A DNA stretch of 64,000 bases from Actinosynnema sp040640215 (GTDB lineage Bacteria; Actinomycetota; Actinomycetes; Mycobacteriales; Pseudonocardiaceae), in contig NZ_JBFABG010000001.1 in NCBI RefSeq assembly GCF_040640215.1, positions 434,001 to 498,000 of the forward strand, given 5' to 3'. This document shows positions 17,427 through 25,551 of this stretch, piece by piece. Within the stretch, counting starts at the first letter, position 1. The number at the start of each line of letters is the position of its first letter. Below the pieces are notes generated by a model. The model ran no database searches. It worked only from the letters and a program-made list of their open reading frames with translations, and was not told the origin of the DNA. The translations under genes and the position numbers were made by a program.

Positions 17427-19355
17427 TCAGTCCTCGCCCCGCCGCCGACGCCGGCGCGGCGACTCGCCCCCGCCGAACGCGGCCAGCAGCTCGCTCACCG
17501 ACTTGCCGTCCGCGTGCGCACCGGCGGGCTCGGGTTCGGGCGCGCCCCGGTGCCCGGCGGGCCGGTCCTCGGCCCGCCGCCGGCCGCCGGCCTCGTCGGC
17601 CGTCCGCCGCTCGGTGGACAGCTCGGCCGACGACCGCCCGGCGGGCTCCGCCGAGACCGGCAGGTAGCCGCTCTCCTCCGCCGCGCGCTGCCCGGTCGCG
17701 GGCACCGCCTGGTACCCGCTCTGCTCGGCCGCCCGCTGCCCGGACACCGGCACGGGGTGGTACCCGCTCTGCTCGGCCACGCGCCGGACCGGCGCGGGAG
17801 CGGGGTGGTAGCCGCTCTGCTCGGCCCGCTGCCCGGCGGTGGGCACGGCCTGCTGGTACCCGCTCTGCTCGGCGCGCCGGACCGGCGTGGGCCGGTGCCC
17901 GGCTTGCTCGGTCCGCTGCCCGGTCCCCGGCGCGGGGTGGTAGCCGCTCTGCTCGGCCGCGCGCCGAGCGGCCTGCGCCGACTCCGCACCGGTCACCGGG
18001 CGGAAGCCGCCGGTCTGGTCGGCCGGGCGCGGCGCGGCGCGCCGCACGGGGGCCTGCTCGACCGGCGCGGCCTGCTCGGTCGCGGGGTGGCGGGCGGACT
18101 GGTCCGCCGCCACCGCGTCCCGGCTGATCATCTCGGTCCGCTCGGCGACCCGGCTGCGCCGCTGGATCGTGTGCTCGGTGCGGGACGGCTCGGACTTGCG
18201 CACCACCGGTTCGGCGGGCACCTCCGGCCGCGCGGCCTCGGCCCGCCCCCGAACCTCGTCACCACCGGGCGCACCGCCCGAAGCACCACCGCCGGAAGCA
18301 CCACCGGCGGACACCCCGCCACCCGAACCACTACCGCCCGAACCACTACCACCTGAACCGCTGCCACCGGCGGCACCGCCACCGGGAGCCCCGCCGGAAC
18401 CGGGCCCGTCACCACCGGCACGACCACCACCGCCACCCGGCACCGCGCCACCGCCGGACCGGGCCGGTGCCTTCGCGTCGGTGAAGAAGTCCGCGGGCTC
18501 GGTCGCACGGACCGGTTCGGCGCGCCGCGTCGAATCCGCCGGACGGCTCGCCGGCGTCAGCCGACCCGCCGGTTCCGCCCGGCTGACCCGCTCGGGCGAC
18601 TCCGGCGCGCGCACCGCCGAGGCGGGCCGCTGCTGGGTCGTCCGGGCGGGTTCGCGCCGCGCGGGCTGGGCCGGGTCACGCCTGCTCGGGTCGGGGCGCA
18701 CGGGTTCGGGACGCCGAACCTGCTCCTTGCGCGGGGCCTCGTGCGGCACCCGCTCGATCAACTCCGTGCGGTCCGGCGCGGCCGGCTTCTCCACGGTCTT
18801 CGTCACGGTCGTCGTCTTCGCGGGCCCGGTCGTGATGATCCGCTGGTCGCTCACCGACATCACCCGGGACTGGTCGGACAGCGAGCGCATCCGGGTCGAC
18901 TCGGCGCGCAGCGCCACGCGTTCCACCAGCACCTCGCCGCCGAGCAGGGCCTCCAGGTTCTCCCGCAGGGCGCGCAGCTCGCCGCGCAGCGCCTCCAGGT
19001 CGTCCTTGGCCTCTTCCCGCACCCGCTTGCGGGTCTCCGCCTCGATCTCCAGCTCGTACTCGCGGCGGGCGGCGACCTCGCGCTCCAGCTCCAACTCGTA
19101 CACCGACTGGAGGTCGGCCACCTCGTCCGCGCCGTCGTGGACCTGCCCGCGGTAGCGGGCCGCGAGGAACGCGCCGACCAGCGCGGCCCACAGCGCCGCG
19201 ACGACGGCCAGTCTCAGCCACCGGGCGCTGTCGCTCAGCACCAGCACCGCCGCGGCACCCAGCGCGAGCGCCAACGCTGCTACCAGCAGTAGTCGCCCAG
19301 AGCCACGACCGTGATCTTGCTGCTCGTCGTCCTGCGACGTGCCTCGCCCGGTCAT
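17427..19355 (-). CDS. DUF6779-like membrane protein with coiled coil and repeat tail
   Basis: 642 residues. Two membrane helices near the N terminus (about 20-40 and 48-66) are followed by a charged coiled coil (VADLQSVYELELEREVAARREYELEIEAETRKRVREEAKDDLEAL in sense, read as heptads) and then a long disordered region rich in Arg, Pro, Ser and Gly. The last third carries seven imperfect AEQSGYHPAP repeats. The position matches M. tuberculosis Rv3604c, a membrane protein rich in Arg, Ala and Pro. Function unknown. It is the last gene of the fol operon direction, 50 bases after the DUF3180 gene, and ends 1 base from the convergent NuoD-like gene. Confidence 0.75.
   Translation of the reverse strand: MTGRGTSQDDEQQDHGRGSGRLLLVAALALALGAAAVLVLSDSARWLRLAVVAALWAALVGAFLAARYRGQVHDGADEVADLQSVYELELEREVAARREYELEIEAETRKRVREEAKDDLEALRGELRALRENLEALLGGEVLVERVALRAESTRMRSLSDQSRVMSVSDQRIITTGPAKTTTVTKTVEKPAAPDRTELIERVPHEAPRKEQVRRPEPVRPDPSRRDPAQPARREPARTTQQRPASAVRAPESPERVSRAEPAGRLTPASRPADSTRRAEPVRATEPADFFTDAKAPARSGGGAVPGGGGGRAGGDGPGSGGAPGGGAAGGSGSGGSGSGGSGSGGGVSAGGASGGGASGGAPGGDEVRGRAEAARPEVPAEPVVRKSEPSRTEHTIQRRSRVAERTEMISRDAVAADQSARHPATEQAAPVEQAPVRRAAPRPADQTGGFRPVTGAESAQAARRAAEQSGYHPAPGTGQRTEQAGHRPTPVRRAEQSGYQQAVPTAGQRAEQSGYHPAPAPVRRVAEQSGYHPVPVSGQRAAEQSGYQAVPATGQRAAEESGYLPVSAEPAGRSSAELSTERRTADEAGGRRRAEDRPAGHRGAPEPEPAGAHADGKSVSELLAAFGGGESPRRRRRRGED
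17645..17970 (-). repeat. Seven imperfect AEQSGYHPAP repeats
   Basis: The protein reads, in order, units beginning AEQSGYHPAP, TEQAGHRPTP, AEQSGYQQAV, AEQSGYHPAP, AEQSGYHPVP, AEQSGYQAVP and AEESGYLPVS, spaced by RR or GQR linkers. At DNA level units of about 50 bases share a TACCCGCTCTGCTCGGC-like core on the plus strand. Confidence 0.85.
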
Positions 19356-19405
19356 GGCGTCTACCGTACCGGCCAGTTACCCGATTGAGACCTCCGCACC
19401 GGTAT

Positions 19406-19867
19406 TCACCCGTCCAGGTGGGGATCTTCCGGCGTTTTGCAGCAGTGCTCCAGCCACAACGCCGCGCCCACCAGCGCCGCCGCGCAGAGGATTCCGACCA
19501 CCCCGCTCACCAGATCGTGGTCGGCGGCCTCGAACTCGCCGCGCGCGGGCAGCACGTAGATCAGCACGCCCGCCCACGCCCCACCCATGATCGCGCCGAG
19601 CAGCGAGGACGCCTTGGCCAGCGCCACCGCCCGCGCCGCGGTCAACGGCTGCACCGGGGCGGTGCCGGGCCGGCGCAGGATGCGCGCGCGCAGCGAGAAA
19701 CCCAGCACGAGGTCCACCGCCGCTATGACGAGCAGGGTGAACCCGGCGAAGGTGGGCAGCGGCGGCAGGGTGTCGTAGGCGAGCCGGAGCAGCAGGTGCG
19801 CGAGCAGGCCCGCGATCAGTCCGGCGGCGAGCAGGTCACGGGGCTTGGTGAACCTCACGCACCCCAT
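19406..19867 (-). CDS. DUF3180 membrane protein
   Basis: 153 residues with four membrane helices (around AAGLIAGLLAHLLLRLAY, FAGFTLLVIAAVDLVLGF, SLLGAIMGGAWAGVLIYVL and GVVGILCAAALVGAALWLE). It corresponds to Rv3605c, always found next to folK in this lineage. VRFTKPRDL near the N terminus is the conserved start region; ATG 19867 is chosen, with GTG 19857 as the alternative. Function unknown. Confidence 0.82.
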   Translation of the reverse strand: MGCVRFTKPRDLLAAGLIAGLLAHLLLRLAYDTLPPLPTFAGFTLLVIAAVDLVLGFSLRARILRRPGTAPVQPLTAARAVALAKASSLLGAIMGGAWAGVLIYVLPARGEFEAADHDLVSGVVGILCAAALVGAALWLEHCCKTPEDPHLDG

Positions 19868-19933
19868 GGTGTCATCCGACCGGCGGTCTCCCACGAGCCG
19901 AACGGCCGGGCCGCGCGGGGCGCACCTCGGGGA

Positions 19934-20416
19934 TCAGGCCAACCGGAGGTCGTCGCGGCGGGTCACGCCACCCAGGTCCAGCGCCGCCACCAGCCCGGCC
20001 ACCGGGCCGTGGCCGGGCAGGACCGCGTCCGGCTCGACGTCCAGCCAGGGCACCAGCACGGTGGCCCGCTCGTGCGCGCCGGGGTGCGGCAGCACCAGCG
20101 ACGGGTCGTCCGACTCGACCCCGTCCACGGTGACCACGTCCACGTCCAACGTCCGGGGGCCCCACCGCAGCACGCGCACCCGGCCGGCCGCGTCCTCCAG
20201 CTCCCGGCCGCGCCGCAGCCAGTCCCACGGCCCCGGCCCGCCGGACACCACCAGCACGGCGTTGAGGAAGTCGTCCTGGTCGGTCACACCCCACGGCGCG
20301 GTCTCGTACACCGGGGACACCGCGACCAGCTCGGCCGCGAACCCCGCCACCGCCGCCCGCAGGAACCCGAACCGGTCGCCCAGGTTCGAGCCGATGGACA
20401 GGACGGCGCGGCTCAC
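19934..20416 (-). CDS. folK: HPPK: 2-amino-4-hydroxy-6-hydroxymethyldihydropteridine pyrophosphokinase
   Basis: 160 residues. LSIGSNLGDRFGFLRAAV, SPVYETAPWG, DFLNAVLVV and RWGPRTLDVDVV are the HPPK motifs that bind the pterin and ATP/Mg. It pyrophosphorylates the pterin for FolP. Its GTG start overlaps the folB stop by four bases (GTGA), so translation is coupled. Confidence 0.95.
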   Translation of the reverse strand: MSRAVLSIGSNLGDRFGFLRAAVAGFAAELVAVSPVYETAPWGVTDQDDFLNAVLVVSGGPGPWDWLRRGRELEDAAGRVRVLRWGPRTLDVDVVTVDGVESDDPSLVLPHPGAHERATVLVPWLDVEPDAVLPGHGPVAGLVAALDLGGVTRRDDLRLA

Positions 20417-20775
20417 CCGCGTTCCCGGCGGACGGTCACCGACACGTCCTCGAAGGAGAGCGGGATCGGCGCGGACGGCTTGTGGATCGTCACCTCGGTG
20501 GCCCGGACCCGCAGGTCGGTCATCACCTCGTCGGCGACCTTGCTCGCGACCGTCTCGATCAGGTCATAAGGGCCGCCGCCGACGATCGCCGCCGCGCGCT
20601 CGGCCAGCTCGCCGTAGTGCAGCGTCTCGCGCAGGTCGTCGGTGGCCGCCGCGCGGGACAGGTCCAGCCACACCGTCACGTCGACCAGGAAGTCCTGCCC
20701 GTCGCGCTTCTCGTGCTCGAACACGCCGTGGAACCCGCGCACGCGCAGTCCGCGCAACGAAATCCGATCCGCCAT
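20413..20775 (-). CDS. folB: Dihydroneopterin aldolase
   Basis: 120 residues. Motifs: LRGLRVRGFHGVFEHEKRDGQDFLVDV, LHYGELAE, YDLIETVASKVADEV with the active-site Glu, and VTIHKPSAPIP with the catalytic Lys. It converts dihydroneopterin to 6-hydroxymethyl-dihydropterin and glycolaldehyde. ATG 20775 follows the folP stop by one base. Confidence 0.95.
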   Translation of the reverse strand: MADRISLRGLRVRGFHGVFEHEKRDGQDFLVDVTVWLDLSRAAATDDLRETLHYGELAERAAAIVGGGPYDLIETVASKVADEVMTDLRVRATEVTIHKPSAPIPLSFEDVSVTVRRERG

Positions 20776-20776
20776 C

Positions 20777-21616
20777 TCAGCCACCTCCGCCGGAGAACCC
20801 ACCACGCCCGGCCCGCCAGGCGCGCGCCACGGCCACCGCGTCCACCGTCCGGTCCACGTCGTGCACCCGCACGCCCCACGCCCCGACGAACGCGGCCAGC
20901 GCCGACACGGCGGCCGTCGCGTCCTCGCGGCCGGCCGGCGCGCGCTCACCCAGCAGCGAGCCGAGGAAGCGCTTGCGGGACGCGCCGACCAGCACCGGGA
21001 ACCCCAGGGCCACCAGCTCGTCCAGGCGGTGCAGCAACTGCCAGTTGTGGTCGGCGTCCTTGGCGAACCCCAGCCCGGGGTCCAGCACGATCCGGTCCGC
21101 CGCCACGCCCGCCGCCAGCGCGACGTCGACCCGCGCGCACAGCTCGTCCCGGACGTCCCGCACCACGTCGTCGTAGACGGCGAGGCGGTTCATCCCGCGA
21201 CTGTGCCCGCGCCAGTGCATCAGCACGTAGGGCACCCCGGCCGACGCCACCACGGACGCCATCCCCGGGTCGGCGAGCCCGCCCGACACGTCGTTCACGA
21301 TCGACGCGCCCGCCTCCAGCGCCGCCGAGGCCACCTCGGCGCGCATGGTGTCCACCGACACCGGCACGCCCTCGGCGACCAGCTCGCGGATCACCGGGGT
21401 GATCCGCGCGGCCTCGACCGCCGGGTCGACGCGGTCCGCGCCCGGCCGGGTGGACTCGCCGCCGACGTCGATCACGTCCGCGCCGCGCCGGAACATCGCC
21501 ACGCCGTGCTCGACCGCGTCCGAGCGGCCGAGGTACCGGCCGCCGTCGCTGAACGAGTCCGGGGTGACGTTCAGGACGCCCATCACCACGCAGCGCCCCG
21601 GCCGAGGCAGGCTCAC
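20777..21616 (-). CDS. folP: Dihydropteroate synthase
   Basis: 279 residues. TIM-barrel signatures VMGVLNVTPDSFSDGGRY and DVIDVGGESTRPGA bind the pterin pyrophosphate; PVSVDTMRAEVA, IVNDVSGG, DPGLGFAKD and GASRKRFLG follow. It joins pterin and p-aminobenzoate and is the sulfonamide target. GTG 21616 overlaps the folE stop (GTGA). The family motifs are complete, so this is the functional folP1 type rather than the glucosyl-phosphoglycerate-type FolP2. Confidence 0.95.
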   Translation of the reverse strand: MSLPRPGRCVVMGVLNVTPDSFSDGGRYLGRSDAVEHGVAMFRRGADVIDVGGESTRPGADRVDPAVEAARITPVIRELVAEGVPVSVDTMRAEVASAALEAGASIVNDVSGGLADPGMASVVASAGVPYVLMHWRGHSRGMNRLAVYDDVVRDVRDELCARVDVALAAGVAADRIVLDPGLGFAKDADHNWQLLHRLDELVALGFPVLVGASRKRFLGSLLGERAPAGREDATAAVSALAAFVGAWGVRVHDVDRTVDAVAVARAWRAGRGGFSGGGG

Positions 21617-22245
21617 CTGGTGCGCCCTCGGATCAACTCGATCGCCTCTGCCCGGGACGACGCGGAGGACCGCAGGATGCCGCGCACGGCGGACGTGGTG
21701 GTCCGCGAGCCGGGCTTGCGGACACCCCGCATCCCCATGCACAGGTGTTCGGCCTCGACCACGACGATCGCGCCGCGCGGTTCGAGCCGGCGCACCAGGG
21801 CGTCCGCGACCTGGGACGTCAGGCGCTCCTGCACCTGGGGCCGCTTGGCGTAGAGGTCGACCAACCGGGCCAGCTTGGACAGCCCGGTCACCCGGCCGTG
21901 CTCGTTGGGGATGTACCCCACGTGCGCGACCCCGTGGAACGGCAGCAGGTGGTGCTCGCAGAACGAGAACATCGGGATGTCGGTGACCAGGACGAGTTCC
22001 TCGTGGCTCTCGTCGAAGGTCTTCGCCAGCACCGAGTCCGGGTCGGTGTACAGGCCCGCGAACAGCTCCCGGTACGCCCGCGCGACCCGCGCCGGCGTGT
22101 CGCGGAGCCCTTCCCGTTCGGGGTCCTCGCCGCACGCGAGCAGCAGCTCGCGGACGGCCGCCTCGGCCCGCTTCTGGTCGAACACCCGCCGCGTGGAGCC
22201 GGCCTCCCCGCTCGCGGGGAGGCCGGCCTGGTCGATCTCGGTCAC
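21613..22245 (-). CDS. folE: GTP cyclohydrolase I
   Basis: 210 residues. FSFCEHHLLPFHGVAHVGYIP (zinc Cys and catalytic His), GLSKLARLVDLYAKRPQVQERLTSQVADAL and EAEHLCMGMRGVRKPGS (second zinc Cys) are the FolE motifs. It makes dihydroneopterin triphosphate from GTP, first step of folate synthesis. The N-terminal 25 residues are variable and contain a strong DNA hairpin (see 22198-22227). GTG 22245 overlaps the ftsH stop (GTGA), so folate synthesis is translationally chained to ftsH. Confidence 0.96.
   Translation of the reverse strand: MTEIDQAGLPASGEAGSTRRVFDQKRAEAAVRELLLACGEDPEREGLRDTPARVARAYRELFAGLYTDPDSVLAKTFDESHEELVLVTDIPMFSFCEHHLLPFHGVAHVGYIPNEHGRVTGLSKLARLVDLYAKRPQVQERLTSQVADALVRRLEPRGAIVVVEAEHLCMGMRGVRKPGSRTTTSAVRGILRSSASSRAEAIELIRGRTR
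22198..22227 (-). promoter_or_regulatory. Strong hairpin inside the start of folE, just after ftsH
   Basis: Perfect 13-bp stem (22198-22210 with 22215-22227) closed by a 4-base loop, located 18-47 bases into the folE coding sequence. No T-tract follows, so it is not a classic terminator; an RNA-processing or translation-modulating element between ftsH and the fol genes is possible. Confidence 0.5.
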
Positions 22246-24452
22246 GTGCGGTTGTCCGGATCGGCGTCGAAGGTCCGCTTCCCCGCCTCCGCGTCGGTGT
22301 GCTCCGGCTGCCACGGCGCGGGCTGACCGCTGCCGGGGACGGTGGCCGGGGTCCACCCGGGCGGCGCGCCGTAGTTCGGCGGGCCGGACGTGGGGTGCTG
22401 CGGCTGCTGCGGCTGGTAGGGCGCGCCGTTGCCGTTGGGCACCGCCGGCTGCGGTCCGGGGACCGGGTCCTGCGCCGGGGGCAACTCCTGCTGGAGGGTG
22501 TCCTCGATGGCGGGGGGCCACGGCTCGCCGCGCTCCTTCGCCAGCTCCGCGGGGGTCTTGACCGGCGGTTTGTCCGACGGCGTGCGGTTGCCGAAGTCGT
22601 TGAACTTCGTGATCCGCGGGCGCTTCTCCACGGCGGCGAAGATCCGCTCCAGGTCCTTCTGGTGCAGGGTCTCCTTCTCGATCAGCTCCAGCGTGAGCGC
22701 GTCGAGAACGTCGCGGTAGGTGTTGAGCACCTCGTACGCCTCGGTGTGCGCGGCCTCGATGAGTTCGCGCACCTCCTCGTCGATCTCGTGCGCGACCTCC
22801 AGCGAGTAGTCCGCCTGCCGGCCCGCGGTGCGGCCGAGGAACGGCTCGCCCTGCTCCTGGCCGTACTTGACGGCCCCGAGCCGGGCGGACATGCCGTACT
22901 CGGTGACCATCGCGCGGGCGATCTTGGTCGCCTGCTCGATGTCGTTGGACGCACCCGTGGTCGGCTCGTGGAAGACCAGCTCCTCGGCGGACCGGCCGCC
23001 GAGCGCGAACACCAGCCGGGCGATCATCTCGGACCTGGTCATCAGGTCCTTGTCCTCCTCCGGCACGGACAGCGTGTGACCGCCGGTCCGCCCGCGGGCG
23101 AGGATGGTGACCTTGTACACCGGGTCGATGTCCGGCATCGCCCACGCGGCCAGGGCGTGCCCGGCCTCGTGGTAGGCGGTGATCTTCTTCTCCTTCTCGG
23201 AGATGATCCGGCTCTTGCGGGCCGGACCGCCGATCACCCGGTCCACCGACTCCTCCAGGGCCGCCGCGTCGATCACGGTGCCGTTCTGGCGGGCGGTGAG
23301 CAGGGCGGCCTCGTTGATCACGTTCGCGAGGTCCGCGCCGGAGAAGCCCACGGTGCGCTTGGCCAGGCCGTCCAGGTCCGATTCCGACGCCAGCGGCTTG
23401 CCCTTGGCGTGGACGCGGAGGATCTGCCGACGGCCCTTGAGGTCGGGCGGGGACACCGGGATCTGCCGGTCGAACCGGCCGGGGCGCAGCAGCGCCGGGT
23501 CCAGGATGTCGGGGCGGTTGGTGGCGGCGATCAGGATGATCCCGCCGCGCGAGTCGAAGCCGTCCATCTCGACGAGCAACTGGTTGAGGGTCTGCTCGCG
23601 CTCGTCGTGGCCGCCGCCGAGGCCCGCGCCGCGATGGCGGCCGACCGCGTCGATCTCGTCCACGAAGATGATGCACGGCGCGTTCTGCTTGGCCTGTTCG
23701 AACAGGTCGCGAACGCGGGAAGCGCCCACACCGACGAACATCTCGACGAAGTCCGAGCCGGAGATCGAGTAGAACGGCACCCCGGCTTCACCGGCGACGG
23801 CCCTGGCCAGCAGGGTCTTGCCGGTGCCGGGCGGGCCGTAGAGCAGCACGCCCTTCGGGATCTTCGCGCCCAACGCCTGGTAGCGGCCGGGGTTCTGGAG
23901 GAAGTCCTTGATCTCGTAGAGCTCCTCCACGGCCTCCTCGGCACCCGCGACGTCCGCGAAGGTCGTCTTGGGCATGTCCTTGGACAACTGCTTGGCCTTG
24001 GACTTGCCGAAGTTCAGGACGCGGTTGCCGCCGCCCTGGGAGTTGTTCATCATCCACATCAGCAGGAGCAGCAGCAGGCCGAGCGGGACCAGGTACAGCA
24101 GCATCTGCATCAGGAACGAGTCCTGGCTGACCTTGGTCTCGACGGTCGGCTTGTTGCCCGCCTGGTCGAGGATGGTGAAGACCTCGTCGGTGGAGCTCGC
24201 CGGGAACTGCGTGATCAACCGGTTGTGACCTTCGAAGGTCACCCCGTCGTTGAGGGTCAGTTTGAGGCGCTGCTCCTTGTCCTCGATCGTGGCTTCTTTG
24301 ACTTTGCCGTCCCGGACTTGTTGCAGTGCCTGGGACGTTTTGACCGGGGTGTAACCCCGTGCGTCGTCGAAGAGCACGGTGAAGGCGTAGTAGAGCAGCA
24401 ACACCGCCACGATCCACAGCAGCGGGTTGCGAAGCAGGCGCTTGCGGTCCAT
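22242..24452 (-). CDS. ftsH: ATP-dependent zinc metalloprotease FtsH
   Basis: 736 residues. Two membrane helices (about 9-27 and 116-135) flank the extracytoplasmic domain; the AAA+ module has Walker A GPPGTGKT (206-213), FVDEIDAVGRHRG and the second region of homology DILDPALLRPGRFDRQ; the protease has HEAGH with a later Asp ligand. The C-terminal 120 residues are Pro/Gln-rich. It degrades misfolded and regulatory membrane and cytosolic proteins. A possible promoter and a group of GCGAAC half-sites lie upstream. Confidence 0.98.
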   Translation of the reverse strand: MDRKRLLRNPLLWIVAVLLLYYAFTVLFDDARGYTPVKTSQALQQVRDGKVKEATIEDKEQRLKLTLNDGVTFEGHNRLITQFPASSTDEVFTILDQAGNKPTVETKVSQDSFLMQMLLYLVPLGLLLLLLMWMMNNSQGGGNRVLNFGKSKAKQLSKDMPKTTFADVAGAEEAVEELYEIKDFLQNPGRYQALGAKIPKGVLLYGPPGTGKTLLARAVAGEAGVPFYSISGSDFVEMFVGVGASRVRDLFEQAKQNAPCIIFVDEIDAVGRHRGAGLGGGHDEREQTLNQLLVEMDGFDSRGGIILIAATNRPDILDPALLRPGRFDRQIPVSPPDLKGRRQILRVHAKGKPLASESDLDGLAKRTVGFSGADLANVINEAALLTARQNGTVIDAAALEESVDRVIGGPARKSRIISEKEKKITAYHEAGHALAAWAMPDIDPVYKVTILARGRTGGHTLSVPEEDKDLMTRSEMIARLVFALGGRSAEELVFHEPTTGASNDIEQATKIARAMVTEYGMSARLGAVKYGQEQGEPFLGRTAGRQADYSLEVAHEIDEEVRELIEAAHTEAYEVLNTYRDVLDALTLELIEKETLHQKDLERIFAAVEKRPRITKFNDFGNRTPSDKPPVKTPAELAKERGEPWPPAIEDTLQQELPPAQDPVPGPQPAVPNGNGAPYQPQQPQHPTSGPPNYGAPPGWTPATVPGSGQPAPWQPEHTDAEAGKRTFDADPDNRT

Positions 24453-24579
24453 TCACTTACGGCCGGCGGGCGGCCTCGACCCTCCCTGACTTGGTGACGG
24501 GCGCGGACGGGCACGACCCGTCCGACCAGCCTACCGCCCAAGGCGCGGGCGGAGTGCTCCGCGTGCGGGGCTGTCACGT

Positions 24580-24609
24580 CTCGTACGACCAACGGATGGG
24601 AGGCGTCAA
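24580..24609 (-). promoter_or_regulatory. Candidate ftsH promoter
   Basis: Minus strand TTGACG (plus 24604-24609), 18-base spacer, TACGAG (plus 24580-24585), about 125 bases upstream of ftsH. The -35 is good, the -10 weak. Confidence 0.3.
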
Positions 24610-24627
24610 GCGTTCCCCGCAGTGACC

Positions 24628-24695
24628 GCGAACACGGTTCGCAGGTCAGACGGGTCCAATTCACGCCTGGCAGAAGGCGAACCGCAGCGGCGAAC
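24628..24695. promoter_or_regulatory. Cluster of four GCGAAC/GTTCGC half-sites upstream of ftsH
   Basis: GCGAAC-ACG-GTTCGC (24628-24642) is a perfect inverted repeat with 6-bp arms; two more GCGAAC copies follow at 24677 and 24690. The cluster begins about 20 bases upstream of the candidate -35. The rest of the ftsH-hpt gap (24453-24978) also holds TTACCCACAGGTAA (24725-24738) and no gene. Confidence 0.4.
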
Positions 24696-24874
24696 CACCC
24701 ACAACACCGACGAAAGATCAAAGGTTACCCACAGGTAACACAAGGTGAGTTCCACCCAAGTGACGTGCGCCACGCATTCCCCGGTCGCCCGCCCCCGCCC
24801 AGCTCGCCCCCCAGCTCCCCCAACACCCGGCACCCGGCCCTCACGCAACCACCACGCGAGGCCGCGTCGGCCTG

Positions 24875-24929
24875 TCGCACCGCCTTCCACCCCGATCACG
24901 CTTTCCGATCGGGGTGGAAGACGGTGCGA
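24875..24929. terminator. Long hairpin downstream of hpt
   Basis: Two 23-base arms (24875-24897 and 24907-24929) pair at 22 of 23 positions around a 9-base loop. It begins 50 bases after the hpt stop on the minus strand and would separate hpt from ftsH transcription. Confidence 0.75.
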
Positions 24930-24978
24930 TGGGCCGACTCCAGGCGGCCGAGCCCGCCGCGACGAAGTCGCGGCAAAA

Positions 24979-25551
24979 TCACACCGTGTAGACCTTGGGG
25001 TCCAAGGTGCCGATGTAGGGCAGGTCGCGGTAGCGCTCGGAGTAGTCCAGGCCGTAGCCCACGACGAACTCGTTGGGGATCTCGAAGCCCACGTACTTCA
25101 CCGGCACGTCGACCTTCACGGCGTCCGGCTTGCGGAGCAGCGAGCACACCTCCAGCGAGCGCGGCTTGCGCGACGCCAGGTTCTTGAGCAGCCAGGACAA
25201 CGTCAGACCGGAGTCGATGATGTCCTCGACGATGATCACGTCCCGGTCCGCGATGTCGCGGTCCAGGTCCTTGAGGATGCGCACCACGCCGGACGACGAG
25301 GTGGAGGAGCCGTAGGAGCTGACCGCCATGAACTCCAGTTGCACGGGCACCGGGAGCGCCCTGGCCAAGTCGGTCATGAACATCACCGCGCCCTTGAGCA
25401 CGGTGATCAAGACCAGGTCCGACCCGCCGTCGGCCGGGTAGTCGGCCCCGACCTTGTTGGCCAGCTCGGTGACCTTGTCGCTGATTTCCTGCTCGGTGAT
25501 GAGCACGGAGGCGATGTCGCCGTCGTACACGGACGATCCCCTTTTTGTCAT
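24979..25551 (-). CDS. hpt: Hypoxanthine phosphoribosyltransferase
   Basis: 190 residues. The PRPP-binding motif is DVIIVEDIIDSGLTLSWL, preceded by FMAVSSYGSSTSSSG (the flexible active-site loop) and LITVLKGAVMF; the C-terminal KYVGFEIPNEFVVGYGLDYSERYRDLPYIGTL is typical. It salvages hypoxanthine and guanine to nucleotides. ATG 25551 overlaps the tilS stop (ATGA). GTG 25530 is the alternative, with AGGGGA in front; it would shorten the protein by seven residues. Confidence 0.95.
   Translation of the reverse strand: MTKRGSSVYDGDIASVLITEQEISDKVTELANKVGADYPADGGSDLVLITVLKGAVMFMTDLARALPVPVQLEFMAVSSYGSSTSSSGVVRILKDLDRDIADRDVIIVEDIIDSGLTLSWLLKNLASRKPRSLEVCSLLRKPDAVKVDVPVKYVGFEIPNEFVVGYGLDYSERYRDLPYIGTLDPKVYTV

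Noticed and set aside
24725..24733. TTACCCACA resembling a DnaA box upstream of ftsH
   Set aside because: Single copy with one mismatch to TTATCCACA and no other origin features (no dnaA, dnaN or box cluster).
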